From Argentina anserina (lineage: Eukaryota > Streptophyta > Magnoliopsida > Rosales > Rosaceae): a stretch of DNA of 64,000 nucleotides. The notes beneath the pieces were generated by a model that was given only the letters and a program-made list of their open reading frames with translations, had not been told where the DNA came from and ran no database searches. A program made the position numbers and the translations under genes. Shown one piece after another: positions 1 through 12,978 of this stretch. Location: positions 7,006,001-7,070,000 of the forward strand of contig NC_065876.1 in the NCBI RefSeq assembly GCF_933775445.1. Reading direction: 5' to 3'. Position 1 is the first letter of the stretch; each line of letters begins with the position of its first letter.

Positions 1-891
1 CCGGTTAATTTTCCGGTTTTCTCCGACTCATTTCATAGCTCTACGGTTTTATTATTATTGGTGACCACCCACACCAATTGGATGGTTTTTTTTACCACCC
101 AAATTGTTTGGTATTCAACTGCTGCAATACCATATTTTTCAAAATCTTAAGTTGAAGAATGTAGTTCTATTGCCATGTGATACACTCGATGTGATTGCAC
201 ATTTGTTTCAATCCCCCTCTTACAATATCATACGGCGTATTGTCTAGAGAAGTTCACCACGTCGTTGACTCTCTTAATTTTATTTTGAGCATGTCCAGTC
301 GTAAAATCGAGTGTCTTGCTAATTGCGTAACCATCCACACTGTCCTACGGCGTAGGTAGTTGTTTTACGGATCTCGTGCGGAGATTCTGTTTTATATTTT
401 CGTGCCTTGCTAAGTTTTCAAAGGCCCTACATGCCAATGATGAATTTTCATCTTGATATTTGTATTAAGAATGGAGAGAAATAAATATGTCAGATTTCAT
501 TGACAGTAGCTTTTTCAAGCTTAGACAGTAGTTTTGTTAGCCTGTGGACATAGCTTTGCTTGCATGCAGCAATAGCTTTATGTAAATCAAGATTCTTTGA
601 ATCATGAGTTCGGTTTTGCTGTCTCATCGGTTTTGACATGATCATTTTTGGTCATTTTAAACGAAATATGATTATTCGAGTTCTTTGAAATTCACATGAT
701 CATCTATTTTTCATGTTCACGAAGCGATTGAAGGATCACCTCACCCATGCTTCACACGGTGAGGCCGTGCCTATCCGTGCCATGCACGGTAAGGCAGAGC
801 CTACCCCTCTCGGTGGCTCCATGGCATTCAGGCCGTCGGTGGCGGCATCCCCTCCTTCACATGAGCTTGTGATGCCTCCCGTGTTTTCTAA

Positions 892-3107
892 TAGGGGTGT
901 TAATCGGTTTGAATGGTTCGGTTTATAGGTGATACCGAACACCAAACCGTTCTATTTATTCGGTTTGGTTCGGTTTGGTTTTTCACCTTTTTTTTTCAAA
1001 AACCAATTGTGTTCGGTTTGGTTCGGTTTGGTTTTTCTCTGGTTTATATCGGTTTTTCTTTCGGTTATTTTGTAAAGAAAATCAGAGTTTCTTTACTTGT
1101 CTATCTACTTGATTCTTAACGAAATAAAAAGAACATGCGGACAGATTTGCAAAATTCTATTTACAAGATATAGTTGCTTCACAAATGCATACAATTGCAA
1201 AAAGCCACTAAACAAGTTATACCACATTAGTAGGCATGTTGTCGTTCCAATATCTAAAATTCAAAATATTAAATTTTGACCGTCAGATGTGATCAGCATA
1301 TTTAAATAAGGATATGGTAAAAAAATTCATCTAATGTTGATAATATTTGGGTCTCGATCGATGTGGTCAACATTAACTTAATTTCATCTAATTAAGTGAA
1401 TTTGTTCTTACCCCCTCCTTCTTAACTAGTTTTGGTGGATTTTTTCATGCACACACTCTCACATATATGTGATGTAGCAGCTCGTGTAAAATTTTCAAAA
1501 ATTTTACGTTCCAGGGATAAGGCTACCCATAGGTGATAATAAGCGTAAAAAGGGTTGACCGCCTCGATCGGGACACAAACGTTATCGAAAATATGTGATT
1601 TTTTACCATAACCATATTTCACTATACGTAACGCATCATGCGGACAAATTTGCAAAATTCTATTTATAAGATATAGTTGCTTCACAACTGCATACATTTG
1701 CAATAAGAACACTAAACAAGTTATACCACATTAGTAGACATGTTGTGGTTCCAATATCTAAAATTCAAATTATGAAATTTCGACCGTCGGATGTGATCAG
1801 CATATATAAATACATATATGGTAAAAAATTCACCGAATTTTGATAAAGTTTGGGTCTCGATCGATGTGGTCAACATTAACTTAATTTCATCTAATTAAGT
1901 GAATTTGTTCTTACCCCCTCCTTCTTGACTAGTTTTGGTGGATTTTTTCAAGCACACACTCTCACATATATGTGATGTAGCAGCTCGTGTAAAATTTTCA
2001 AAAATTTTACGTTCCATGGATAAGGCTACCCATAGGTGATAATAAGCGTAAAAAATGTTGACCGCCTCGATCGGGACACAAACGTTATCGAAAATATGTG
2101 ATTTTTTTACCATAACCATATTTCACTATACGTAACGCATCATGCGGACAAATTTGCAAAATTCTATTTATAAGATATAGTTGCTTCACAACTGCATACA
2201 TTTGCAATAAGACCACTAAACAAGTTATACCACATTAGTAGACATGTTGTGGTTCCAATATATAAAATTAAAATTATGAAATTTCGACCGTCGGATGTGA
2301 TCAGCATATATAAATACATATATGGTAAAAAATTCACCGAATTTTGATAAAGTTTGGGTCTCGATCGATGTGGTCAACATTAACTTAATTTCATCTAATT
2401 AAGTGAATTTGTTCTTACCCCCTCCTTCTTGACTAGTTTTGGTGGATTTTTTCATGCACACACTCTCACATATATGTGATGTAGCAGCTCGTGTAAAATT
2501 TTCAAAAATTTTACGTTCCAGGGATAAGGCTACCCATAGGGGATAATAAGCGTAAAAAAGGTTGACCGCCTCGATCGGGACACAAACGTTATCGAAAATA
2601 TGTGATTTTTTTACTATAACCATATTTCACTATACGTAACACATCATGCGGACAAATTTGCAAAATTCTATTTATAAGATATAGTTGCTTCACAACTGCA
2701 TACATTTGCAAAAATACCACTAAACAAGTTATACCACATTAGTAGACATGTTGTGGTTCCAATATCTAAAATTCAAATTATGAAATTTCGACCGTCGGAT
2801 GTGATCAGCATATATAAATACAGATATGGTAAAAAATTCACCGAATTTTGATAAAGTTTGGGTCTCGATCGATAACATATTTAATTATGTATATTAAAAA
2901 TATCTATAAATAATATAATTTCTTTATAATATATATATTCGGTTTTTCGGTTCGGTTTCGGTTTTCAAACGTCCCAAACCAAAACCACACCAAATCTTTC
3001 GGTTTGGTGCGGTTTTTTTGCGGTTTGGTGCGGTTTTTTTTTTCTTCGGTTTTTTTCGGTTATGGTTCGGGTTTTTTTCGGTTTTCGGTTTTCAATTAAC
3101 ACCCCTA
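892..3107. mobile_element. Non-autonomous hAT transposon (2,216 bp) inside the copia element
   Basis: The ends are TAGGGGTGTTAAT at 892 and its inverted copy ATTAACACCCCTA ending at 3107. The insertion is flanked by a perfect 8-bp target-site duplication TTTTCTAA (884-891 and 3108-3115), the hAT superfamily signature. Subterminal regions (about 905-1075 and 2935-3095) are packed with CGGTT(T/C)GGTT-like motifs, as expected for transposase-binding repeats. The interior is a 504-bp tandem array. There is no transposase ORF; the repeated 74-96-codon minus-strand ORFs are by-products of the array. Confidence 0.9.
1134..2871. repeat. 504-bp tandem repeat, about 3.4 copies
   Basis: The landmark CATGCGGAC recurs at 1134, 1637, 2141 and 2645, giving spacings of 503, 504 and 504 bp. 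The last copy is partial and stops at GGGTCTCGATCGAT near 2872. Copies 2-4 are nearly identical and the first is somewhat more diverged, so the array seems to have grown after the element formed. Nothing in the unit resembles a known coding sequence. Confidence 0.92.
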
Positions 3108-6100
3108 TTTTCTAATGCCTCCATAAGAATCTCTGATGCCCATCGCTCATTTTGCAAAGCTTGTTATCTTACTAGATTTAAAAGAAGTCATTATTTGCTA
3201 AGGCTCAAACCGAGAACATTCCATTTTACAAAGTATTTAAGGTGACATTAGTGGACCCTATCCAACCGAATGCGGGCATTTTTCGGTATTTTATGATATA
3301 GGTTAAGAGCATCGACGTGTTGGTCACACGTCGCTTTACTTTCGACAAGAAACACTGCATTTGCTAAAGTTTTTAGTTATGGTTATCATCCTAAGGGCTC
3401 ACAACCCTTCCTATCCTCTCAAATATATTCGATTGGATACCGTCGGAGAGTTCACCTCCACGACTTTGATGATTTCGTTTTGCATGTCTAATGGGATCGG
3501 CGTTGAACATATTATTCCTCATATTCATTCACTGCACGATCTAGCAGAGCTCGGACTTGATTATGGGTACTAACCTGCCGATTTTTGCATGGGGATATGT
3601 AATGATGTTGCATGCAGCGACACTTATTCGTTTCAGACCCACAACTTGCCAAGCGTTTAGTGCGTACCAGATGGTCACTGGATACGGTCCCAACGTTCTT
3701 TTCACTAACGCCTATTTGGTTAAAGTTGTTTATGTGCCTCTATTGTAGTTATCTCAATGGGTCTACTTGAAACGATTAAGTATTCTGGTTGGTTATGATT
3801 TATGAATCACCAACACTTGTTCGCTATTTCCAACCTACAACCGTGAATCTCTATCCTGCGATATTAGCAGACGGTCACTTTGATGAGACCTATTTCCCGT
3901 CGTTAGGGGGAGATATGTAATGCTCCCATTCCGGTTTTAACACCAGGAATTGACGTGGTGTGGCACTATGTCTCATTAAGATCCCGAACTAGTCAAAGTA
4001 AGCAAATGTGCAACACATTATCGACCTCCAGAAAGTCAAAGATTCGATGCTCAATGACTTTACCGATATTGCGAAAGTGTCGAGATCGCACATAAATGCT
4101 GTGATATGCCGGTAAGGTTGGAGCTCTCAGAATATGGGAGAATTTCATATGACCTGGTCCTAGCACCGTTAGGACCATCCCTGACAGTGGGAAGGAAGCC
4201 GGCAATGGCACCATTGTACGATGTGGTGTTGTCGGCGCCCGTGGTATTGCACCACAAAACAAGGGCGGCAAACGCAAAGATGGACTAGTAAGGGTCATAA
4301 CTTCGGTCTTGGCTTCTATCTAGATGAGGGGGATACAATTATTCTCTGGAATCAAAACTAGAAAGAAGTGAAGTGCGTAGGCACAAGTATTTCGCCCATC
4401 ATCAAGAGATATTCTCTAAACATATGTATCAACTAAGTTTATGTGGGACGCTACAGACTCATTTTGTTGATGTTAGAGAATAATAGAAATCTCACGAATT
4501 GATCGTATATAGCGCGCGCGTGTGTTTAAAGGATTGATCTCCCATGATTGATGATGTATTCGCTTATGCTCTTATTCCGTTGTAAAACATCAACGATGAG
4601 TAACTTGACCGAAGTGGAAAGAATCAATACAGGCTAAACTAGACTTGTTATGTTGGTCGTTGTTCATAAGTATAATGAGAAAGATGAAGTCATGTGATAT
4701 ATGCAGGACTTATGGCGCAAAGATTGTCTCATGATCCTAGTATTGACCACAATGAGTTATATTCTCTCGTTATGGACATAATTGCTTTTCGCTACTTGAT
4801 CAGTCGTAGTGTCCATGAAAATTGACTTGCAGCATATGATAGTGGTCATATAATATTTGTAAAGGGATCTTGACGCAGATATGAGAGTGCCTGAGGGACT
4901 TTAAATGCCTCCAGACCACGGAGAGCTTATGTAATCAGATTGCGACGTTCGAGAGAACGTAGTACAATCGATTGCAAGAACTCATACCCATATTTTTTCA
5001 TATGAAAGCTAATTCTTGATTCTCTATTCCGTCTAAGTAAAGATGATGAAGAGATTCAATGAGCTATAAATTCATATATGTAAGTGTTGTTGGGACACTA
5101 TTGCTTTCATTATGACGTGATTAACTATGCGCATATGCATCGTCATTGGACTTGCATTGCTCCCTTGACATGGGTTTAGTTCTACACTTGGTGAACCAAC
5201 ACAAATCATATCCACACCAATGCCGCCAGCAGCTCCAGCAACATCAACGTACGCCTTGACATAGTAGTCGACACTGGTAGCGTAAAGGATACGTACGGTT
5301 CCGCTTCGGATCAAAATTAGTTATTCATTGGTCAATTCCCCTATTCCTTTGTGAAAGACACATTGAATGTGACAAATCAGAATTTGTCCAGTTTCGTAGG
5401 GCAACTTCAATGAAACCTACAAGACAGCTCGCTCGATGAAATATGGTGAAATTGGTACTGTTAGAAAGATCTATGTGTCTACTTTCCAGGAACACTAACC
5501 ATTTGTTCATAGCTATCATATTGAGTGAGTTATGACCATTTTAGCAAAATAGGACAGTTCTGTCTGGAAATTTGCAAGTCAGTCAACTTCGACAGAGCAC
5601 TGTGAACTGCTCCAATCGAGTTAGGTTGTGAACTTTATGTCACTGGAAATCCACGGGTGTCTACTTTCCATAACATTTTATGGTTCACAGATACCTATTT
5701 TGACGAAGAAGTTATGACCGTTTAAGTGAGTGAAGGTCATTCTATCAGAGAATCTGATTTTCATTGCAAACTCTTGTTTTGAGTTGTTATGCAATCTTGT
5801 TTCCTAAGATCTAAGTTTGGTTAAGTATAACATGTATGATCTAAGGATGTGTGGCTAGATTAATGATTAATCATTGGCCCAAGACTATGTTTGAGAAGCA
5901 TGTAATGAACGTTGTATACGTTGTTCTTTGTACTCCATGATTATGACACTAATCAAGGGGAGTTGTTTCGTAGACTTCAGAGGGAGTCTACCTCACATGA
6001 TGCTATCAAATGTAGACGGTGCGTTGTGCTCTTTTTTCCTTCGATCAAGTTTTTGTTTTTACCCAAGAGGTTTTTATTTTGCTTGACAAGGTTTTTACCG

Positions 6101-6140
6101 AGGCAACGATGTGTGCACCATGCAACCTAGGCATGCGACA

Positions 6141-6351
6141 CAAGGGGGAGTGTTCCGGAAGAATTACTATTCTACCATTGTGTGTGTCTTAGCCTAATAT
6201 GTTTCATGTTAGGAGATACATTAGCATCTCCGTAATAGATTAGGACTCTGAATCCTACGGGCCCACATTATATGCCCCCATATCATTCAATAATAACAAT
6301 TATTTCATCCTGAAACATTTTACAAAATTTTGGCATTTTTTCACTCTAACA
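6141..6351 (+). repeat. Polypurine tract and 3' LTR of the copia element
   Basis: The purine-rich AAGGGGGAG at 6142-6150 is immediately followed by TGTT at 6151, the usual polypurine tract/LTR start arrangement. The LTR carries a CATTCAATAATAA-like end. Two AACA stops are possible, at 6314-6317 and 6348-6351, each pairing with the TGTT start. The second overlaps the left end of the following MITE, so the true LTR may be only about 167 bp. Confidence 0.6.
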
Positions 6352-6754
6352 GTTTCTCCATCCTATTCTCCAAAATAGAGAAAGTGATGAGAGAGAGTGC
6401 TTCCTCCTTCAAATTTGTAGATTCTCTAAAAACATTTGCAGGATGACAATCATAAATGTTTTATCAATCTCTATGTCTCTCTCCAATTTTCTCTCAATCT
6501 CAACGGTTTTAAATATGAAGACATTATTGATCTCCTACCACTTTTCTCTCTCTTCAATTAAATTTATATTAAATTGAAATTATTTTATTATGATAATAAA
6601 TTAAGATGTTAATTTTATATTATAATAATAAAAATAGTGAATCTGTAAATTAGAGAAGCTGTTGAAGTTTGACAATGATTTTTTAAAATATTTTGTAATT
6701 TACTTCTCCATAATAAAGAAATTATAGCAAAACTGTTGGAGATGCTCTAATTGT
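6338..6754. mobile_element. MITE with CTC(C/T)AACAG ends
   Basis: The left end reads CACTCTAACAGTTTC and the right end reads GAAACTGTTGGAG-like sequence (AAAACTGTTGGAGATGCTC), which are inverted relative to each other. The interior is AT-rich and non-coding. The ends resemble the GAGCATCTCCAACAG type of Harbinger/Tourist-like MITE, with TAA after the right end. The left end appears trimmed or overlaps the preceding LTR. Confidence 0.5.
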
Positions 6755-7341
6755 AGAAAAAGTTTTATACATGTATGAGTTTCTTAAATACGTATAACTA
6801 ATGAGATGTCGACTTAACCATGCATGCTCCAGTACGTCGTTACCATGTTCGAAAGTATAGCCGTGATTATTATTATTGAATGACTACCTTTCTTCATAAC
6901 CATTGTTTTGACCATATATACATCCGTAGCCAAAATCACCACATTCGTCAGAGGACGTCTAAGTCCACACTTAAACAGTAGTACTTAAAAATGTGAACCT
7001 AATATATAGAATGGTCGAAGAACTTATTGAGTTATCTCTTCTGTAATATTATTTTTGAAGACTAATTCAGAACTTGATGTGAATTATTGACAACGTACAT
7101 TGTGTCATATATATCAACTAGGGATGTATCACTCTCATAATATGTCACAATTTCTTCATGATTGTGTCTAGATTCATCATAAGCATGTCTGACATATGCT
7201 AAAATCTTGCCGGTTCTTTAACAAAGTCAAAACGATTAGTTTGGATACGGTGGTTGTGTCATAAGAAGGTGGATAAGTTGAATCCTTCAAATGTGGTGGA
7301 TTCAGAATTTAATGCTTGGATGAGCTTGAAATTTGTATGTG

Positions 7342-7344
<3 letters not shown>
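6755..7344. other. Intergenic, no gene seen
   Basis: AT-rich sequence with no convincing ORF, splice pattern or repeat. It ends at a (TA)n tract. Confidence 0.6.
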
Positions 7345-7392
<48 letters not shown>

Positions 7393-7843
7393 CCTATTCA
7401 GAGTGAAATTTTATTTATATATATATATATAGAGTTCTTATTCAGAGTGAAATTTTATTTTGAAATTAAGTTCCAATTTTGGCACACTTTTCGGTCAAAT
7501 TTTTTCACCATAAGCAATTCAATATTTAGGTATGTTATTCAAGATCATCTCTACAAAATTTCATTTAATTCGGACATCATTAAGGTATTGAAATTAGATT
7601 AAATCAATGAATGAATTAAAACTGTTCAACGTGAACCGTTAGTGTAAATCTCAATTTTGAAAGCTCAAACCATTGTCAAATTAGATGAAATTTTGTAGAG
7701 ATGATCTTGAATAACATACTTAAATATTGAATCACTTATGATGAAAAAATTTGACCAAAAAGTGTGCCAAAATTGGAATTTTCACTCTGTAATTTCAGAG
7801 TGAAATTTCATTCTGAATAAAGACTGTATATATATATATACAT
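7345..7843. mobile_element. Foldback MITE in a (TA)n tract, copy A
   Basis: First of four related elements (others at 30141, 40299 and 40858). It lies between (TA)n runs at 7345-7389 and after 7826. Its two arms, about 140 bp each, are inverted copies of each other and start with an AGTTCCTATTCAGAGTGAA-like end. The left end is partly duplicated: the terminal AGTTC(C/T)TATTCAGAGTG motif occurs at about 7389 and again at about 7433, separated by another (TA)n. The central part is shared by all four copies. No coding capacity. Insertion into TA microsatellites is like the rice Micron MITE family. Confidence 0.8.
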
Positions 7844-9227
7844 AAAAATATAAAAAAGATTAGAACCCATTCAAACTATATATTGAGATGTAAAAATAAA
7901 AACTCATCTAAAAAAAATCAGATAATCAGTCATTAGAAAGCATGTGAATTTAGATAATGAATTATTAGATGATATTTTGGAAAGAATGAAAACAAAAATA
8001 TTTTAAAGAGGAAAAGAAAATGGTAGACGAAGGGATTAGAACCCAGATGGTTGGGAGTAAGGCTAAATACTTACCAAGCCCATCAGACCATCAAATATGC
8101 ATACTGAACAAAGGTAAAAGATCACATTCTTAAATATCGGGGTTGGGCTCAAAAGATCCGCGCCTGCTTCAAATTAGGAACTGAAAAAAAGTGTATACAA
8201 CGTAGGATATACAATTCTTGGCGTAAATAGTATTTCTGCGATTGTTATAGGCAACCACGATGAAGTCATCAGCTACATTTCAGGACGGTCATAGATTATT
8301 AGTATTCGAAGAGTGTTGGGGACTTTCACTGACTAATCAAAGATTTAAAAACTCGATAAGTATTTAAACGTACATGCAAACGTGTCCATGGTGTATGCTG
8401 TATAGTCTGGGAGAATAATCAATAATGCTTTATGTTAATTCTTCACACAAAGACTGACGAGAGATCGAGACTTTATGACAAGAACGCATGCGAGGATGGA
8501 GGAAGAGATAGATCATCGAGAAGATAAGGCAAGTAGGTGGAGTATCCTTATTCTATGATGAATGAAGTTACTTAGTATTTTCTTTATATTGTTTATTACA
8601 TGTAATCGAACCAATATACAACACTGACAATAATTGTAATTGTTCCGTATATGTGACAATTCGGGACGAGGTTTTTGCAATTGTGCAGACTTCCAACTTG
8701 CTTAATTGTGAACTCTGGTGTTCCTTTTCTCTGGATCAATCAATTTGAGTTCTCATCATAGCAAATTAAGTTAAGTGAGATGGGTTTAATATGTAGCAAA
8801 TTAAGTTCCACTCGAGGACCCAATTAACAACCAACTCGGTCATCACAGCTAGCTGAATCTCCAACTAATTAACGAGTGGCCCTTCAACTGTAAAATGTAA
8901 GAGATTCCTGAATCTTCAGCAAATTCGTGCAAACCAGTCGTACCGGCCTGGTGGTCCTTTTATATTGAAAGAGTGGACGTACTCTCTTCAAATGATCCAA
9001 TGATAAACCAAATTAATCGGATACGGCCACCTGATCGATGAATAATTTAGATTCTCAATTATTAGGGTTTACACAACTTTAGACTTTTTCCATGTCAAAC
9101 ATGGAATACTTAATTTTATCTTGGATTCATATAGACATATTTGTTTTGAACCTTGTACAATTATATATATATATATATAATACAGATGTCAGGTTTACCA
9201 TATAAACTCTATGTAAGATTGTTTCGA
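7844..9227. other. Intergenic, no gene seen
   Basis: AT-rich. A short TA tract lies at 9163-9180. No reading frame with recognisable homology or supporting splice signals was found. Confidence 0.55.
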
Positions 9228-10200
9228 TACCACGCCCCAATCTGACTCTCACTGACATTTATACATTTCATAGTTCGACAATTTATTAAAAGTCACTCTT
9301 CAAGGATGAATCATTTATACAAAATACATTATCTTAGAAATTGTTCAATCATCATCTAATTATATCAAACATAATAATAATTCTAGTAAAAACTGCATTT
9401 GGCTCCCTCGCAATGAAGCTATGAAATTCTGTTTCTACACCTTATTTTGCTTATGTTCATGTCAACAAATAATTAACTTTAAAATTTTCAGACTAAACCA
9501 GCATACTGTCATGGACCTAGTCATTCGGCTGCCACACTTGGTCTATGTGGCGCTCCATTCTCATGGAGTCAGCCTTATCCAACGGGGCAATGCACTGTTT
9601 CGCCCTGCCTTGGGCTCATTAGGGGATCGGCTCCAAACCCCGACCAGTGTGTAGGGCGGCCTACTCCATTCTTTAACGTTAAGTCTCCGACTAGCGACAA
9701 CCTCCCCAAACTCAACCGGGTCGACCTACCTGAACCCTTCGGAAGGAGCAGCCATATATCTCTCACACTTCTGATATTGGAGCAATCTCACATATGCATG
9801 AAGCTCATATAACCAGCAACGCCCACGATAGACACTCCCGAAAATGGTACGTGACAAAACGTTAACTTATCATTACCCTACGAGCCATAAAAAAAATCTC
9901 CCTCTCCAAATTCGGAAACCATTTGTTGAATACAAATTAAAGCTTATCTACTTTGTTGTGTCTTTCTCATTCATTCTATATCGATGAAGCATCATTACAT
10001 ATAACACAGTGCTTTCTCACCATGTTGCCGCACATATATAAATACAACAATACTCAAATTTAGTCATGTCACTAACTAGGAGGTTATTTCTATCTAAACA
10101 AACAATCAGCTCGACGTCACTGGAAGCGCGCACCATTGAACAAACAATTGCTCAAGCAAAATGCTCCGCACCCTCTGGGGTTGAACTCTTTTAATTAGAC
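9228..10200. repeat. Probable LTR-retrotransposon-derived relic
   Basis: A block that is clearly GC-richer than its surroundings (about 9500-9790) follows a TACCACGCCCC(A)-type motif at 9228-9238. The motif and the block (for example GGGGATCGGCTCCAAACCCCGA-like text near 9613) resemble untranslated parts of plant LTR retrotransposons. Neither terminal repeats nor a target-site duplication could be fixed, so extent and class are uncertain. Confidence 0.35.
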
Positions 10201-12960
10201 AATTAGCGAGATTTCTCTTTCCATAAAGTAGTTTGCATATCATGGCTACTAGCCTCAAACATCAAACACATAGGTGAAAACAAAATTTTAACTGAACCGT
10301 AAGAGATAAAAGTGGGAGAGAGTTAAACATAGGAGTTGTTATCCATTTAGATTGAATTCCCCTCCTTTCTCTTCAACCAAAATCATCATCTCTTTTTTCA
10401 AATTTATATTTTGTAAATTACATTCATATCCTTCAAACTATAACCAATTAAAATTAGGAGTTTAATAAACATTGAATTTTTTTTAAGAAGTTCAAAAATT
10501 TAACCAGTCAACATGTTAAATTCTCTTTCTTACTTTATTAATAAAACATATAGTTCAAGAGACCTAACTATATCTTTTCAAAAAAAAAAAACCTAACTAC
10601 ATTTTATTAAATATTTTTATATTAAAAAGAAGAATAACTAGTATTCTTACCGACCATCCAAACCGCCAGTAATTGACCATCAGAAAAAAAAACCGTCAGT
10701 TATCCATCCGGCCAATTTTTCTTGATTCAAAGATGAGACGGTTTTGATTTATAAACGCGGGGGTTGACTTTGTTTTGGCGAGTCAGAAAGAAGTTGAGCG
10801 CGGCAGCTAGCACTGAAACACGTGTAGAATGAGATCCATATATCCGACTTTGCCAGCTCTTTCGGGAGCCATTTATAACATTGCTTTCAGATATCTTGAA
10901 AGTTCCTAACTTCCTATATATCTACCTACACCAGATGCAGCCACTACTCGTGTTATATATCGACTTTTCTTTTCGTTTTTTCTCCATGCATTCATTTCAT
11001 ATATCTATGATTCTGGGTTTCCACTATAACTTCACGGAACTCAAACGCAACTTTTGTTCCTCCTTCACGCTTCTGTGAGTATTGAGTTGAAAACTTCTTA
11101 TACTAGATCCCACTATTCTAAAAAGCGGCCGCCTAGACAATAAGAGGTGGGTCACCGCCACATATTTTGCCTATTCGGTTATCCGTGACGTTCGAGGGAT
11201 ATGCAGTCACCTAGACAGTCTTAAGTGGTCCACGACGTTCATCGGTGGTCCGTAGCGGTTAAAATAGGTGGATTTTAAAAATAAAAAAATAAAAATGCAG
11301 TAGAAATAAAAGAACTTCATGTATAATATTTTATTTCGGATAATGACACGGAAGATGAGAAAAAAAAATAGATATGGACGATACCGAAGAAATTAGTGAA
11401 GTATTTGGAGAAGAAGAATTTGAGATTTAGTCTTGCATTTGTTTTACAATTTACCTTTTATTTTAATATTTTTGTATGGACTTTGAACTTAAATAATATT
11501 GAGTTTAGACTATTTTGAAAATTAATAGAGTATTATTATATATTTTTAATTATATAAATAGTCTAAATACATATATATATATAAATAGATAAATATTTAA
11601 TAATTTAAATATGCCTAAGCACCGCTTAAGAGGCCGTCTAGGCGCTAAGAGGTAACGTCTGCCAGCATACCGCATAGTGTTTTTTCGAACTTTACATATC
11701 CATAAGGTTTAAGGTTATTAACACTTTAACTGAGCATCATATCTCACATACAGGAGTTACCGATATCCCCTCACGATCTGAAAATGATACTAGCTTGGTG
11801 GTGTATGTTTATGTTTATATTTCACAGTTCAATTCAGACCTGTTAAACACAGGTAGAAACCAACAAACTCATTAAATTATAAACCTGCTTATGCCTTTGG
11901 TAGTGAATGTTGAATATCCTGGCTAGGCGACTATAACTGATCAGCATTTTTATCTCGTTAACAGTGAAGCTTATTTGGTACGTTACTTGCCAACTTAGAT
12001 AAGCTAGTCAATTATTAAAGGAGAAGTGTGTAGTTATTGAGTTCTTCTTACCGTCACATAATCCAGAAGGTGATTTACAACTCTTCATTTATTATGCATG
12101 CGGTGTGTAAGTCTAATGTGAAAGCACATATACGGCAACTTGGCAGGTGTTTCTGAAGTCTCAATAATCCATGCCAAGACGCTTCTATCGATTTTTTGTT
12201 TCATACTTCCATATTAGCAAATGTGAATATCAACTGCAAAGGATATTTTATAAACTGAGCAAAAACAAAATCACTCCCACTTAACGTTTAACCAATGTTG
12301 TCATGTTTTAAACTGGTTAAAGATCACATCGACACCTCTCCTAGAATGAAACAACTTTAAGAGTTAAAACCTGCGTCGACTGATCTCAATTAATTGAACC
12401 AAAATGTGAATAAACGAATAACATTATTTATGGATCCCTATGTAATTTTAAGTGAAGAAAAAGAAAGACGGCAAAATTACCGTCAAGCAACTATCGTTCT
12501 CATCCTTAGTTCTTAGTTTTCTGACCGAAACCAAACGCTGATTTCAGAATTTGAATGACCTATTCATGTCTCAATTTAACGTATAATAACCATTGATATT
12601 GAACCGCATCATTACTCTCATACCATTTAGACGCTGCCATGCCAAAACTGTGTGCGTACATATCAATTTGCACGAAATAATTTGTATGTCTAGAATCCTC
12701 TGAATTTTTCTGTCCATTGAAATTTGACAAAGGGCAGACGTGGCAATTAATTACGCTAATCCAACTATTTAAGAATTAATACACCTTGTAGCTTAATTTG
12801 TTTCTAAAAATGCTTTTTGATTCAGATATTTTTGTTTCTGCTACAGTTTTGTGATTTTGATTCGGATCTTTATTAATTATTACCGTAAAGCTGGTTTTTG
12901 TTTTCTGACCATAACCCCTCAAAGATTCAACAAAACCCAGTGGCAGAAGTGGAATTTTCT
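10201..12960. other. Intergenic upstream of the CHX pair, with a possible MITE remnant
   Basis: No gene was recognised. Between about 11124 and 11660 the borders carry GCGGCCGCCTAGAC and, inverted, GTCTAGGCGCT-type sequences around an AT-rich core, which suggests an old non-autonomous transposon, but no target-site duplication could be found. The rest is AT-rich and featureless by eye. Confidence 0.4.
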
Positions 12961-12978
12961 TATAACATCCTCCCAGTC

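Larger units (their letters stand above)
713..6351 (+). mobile_element. Decayed Ty1/copia LTR retrotransposon, split by a hAT element
   Basis: Heavily mutated remains of a copia-type retrotransposon, broken by stops and frameshifts. After the hAT insertion the order is: a gag-pre-integrase-like stretch (about 3116-3300), integrase-core remnants with a D-x-x-GEFTS motif (about 3440-3470) and H-x-H-S/T plus AWG-like residues (about 3520-3600), an integrase C-terminal stretch ending near a FDETYFPSLGG-like motif (about 3880-3910), then poorly preserved reverse-transcriptase-like sequence to about 5050. A purine tract (6141-6150) lies directly before a short 3' LTR. The stretch upstream of 880 is assigned here only because the hAT element splits it from 3116 onward. 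The piece from 5050 to 5900 could not be assigned to a domain. No 5' LTR was recognised. No intact protein is encoded. Confidence 0.75.

Noticed and set aside
1..712. Possible 5' LTR of the copia element
   Set aside because: No match to the 3' LTR start TGTTCCGGAAG was found in this stretch.
1422..2623. Three similar minus-strand ORFs of 74-96 codons
   Set aside because: They fall at the same place in each 504-bp repeat unit inside a hAT element; no known motif and no reason to expect translation.
5072..5519. Minus-strand ORFs of 64-80 codons in the copia region
   Set aside because: Antisense to a decayed retroelement and without recognisable motifs.
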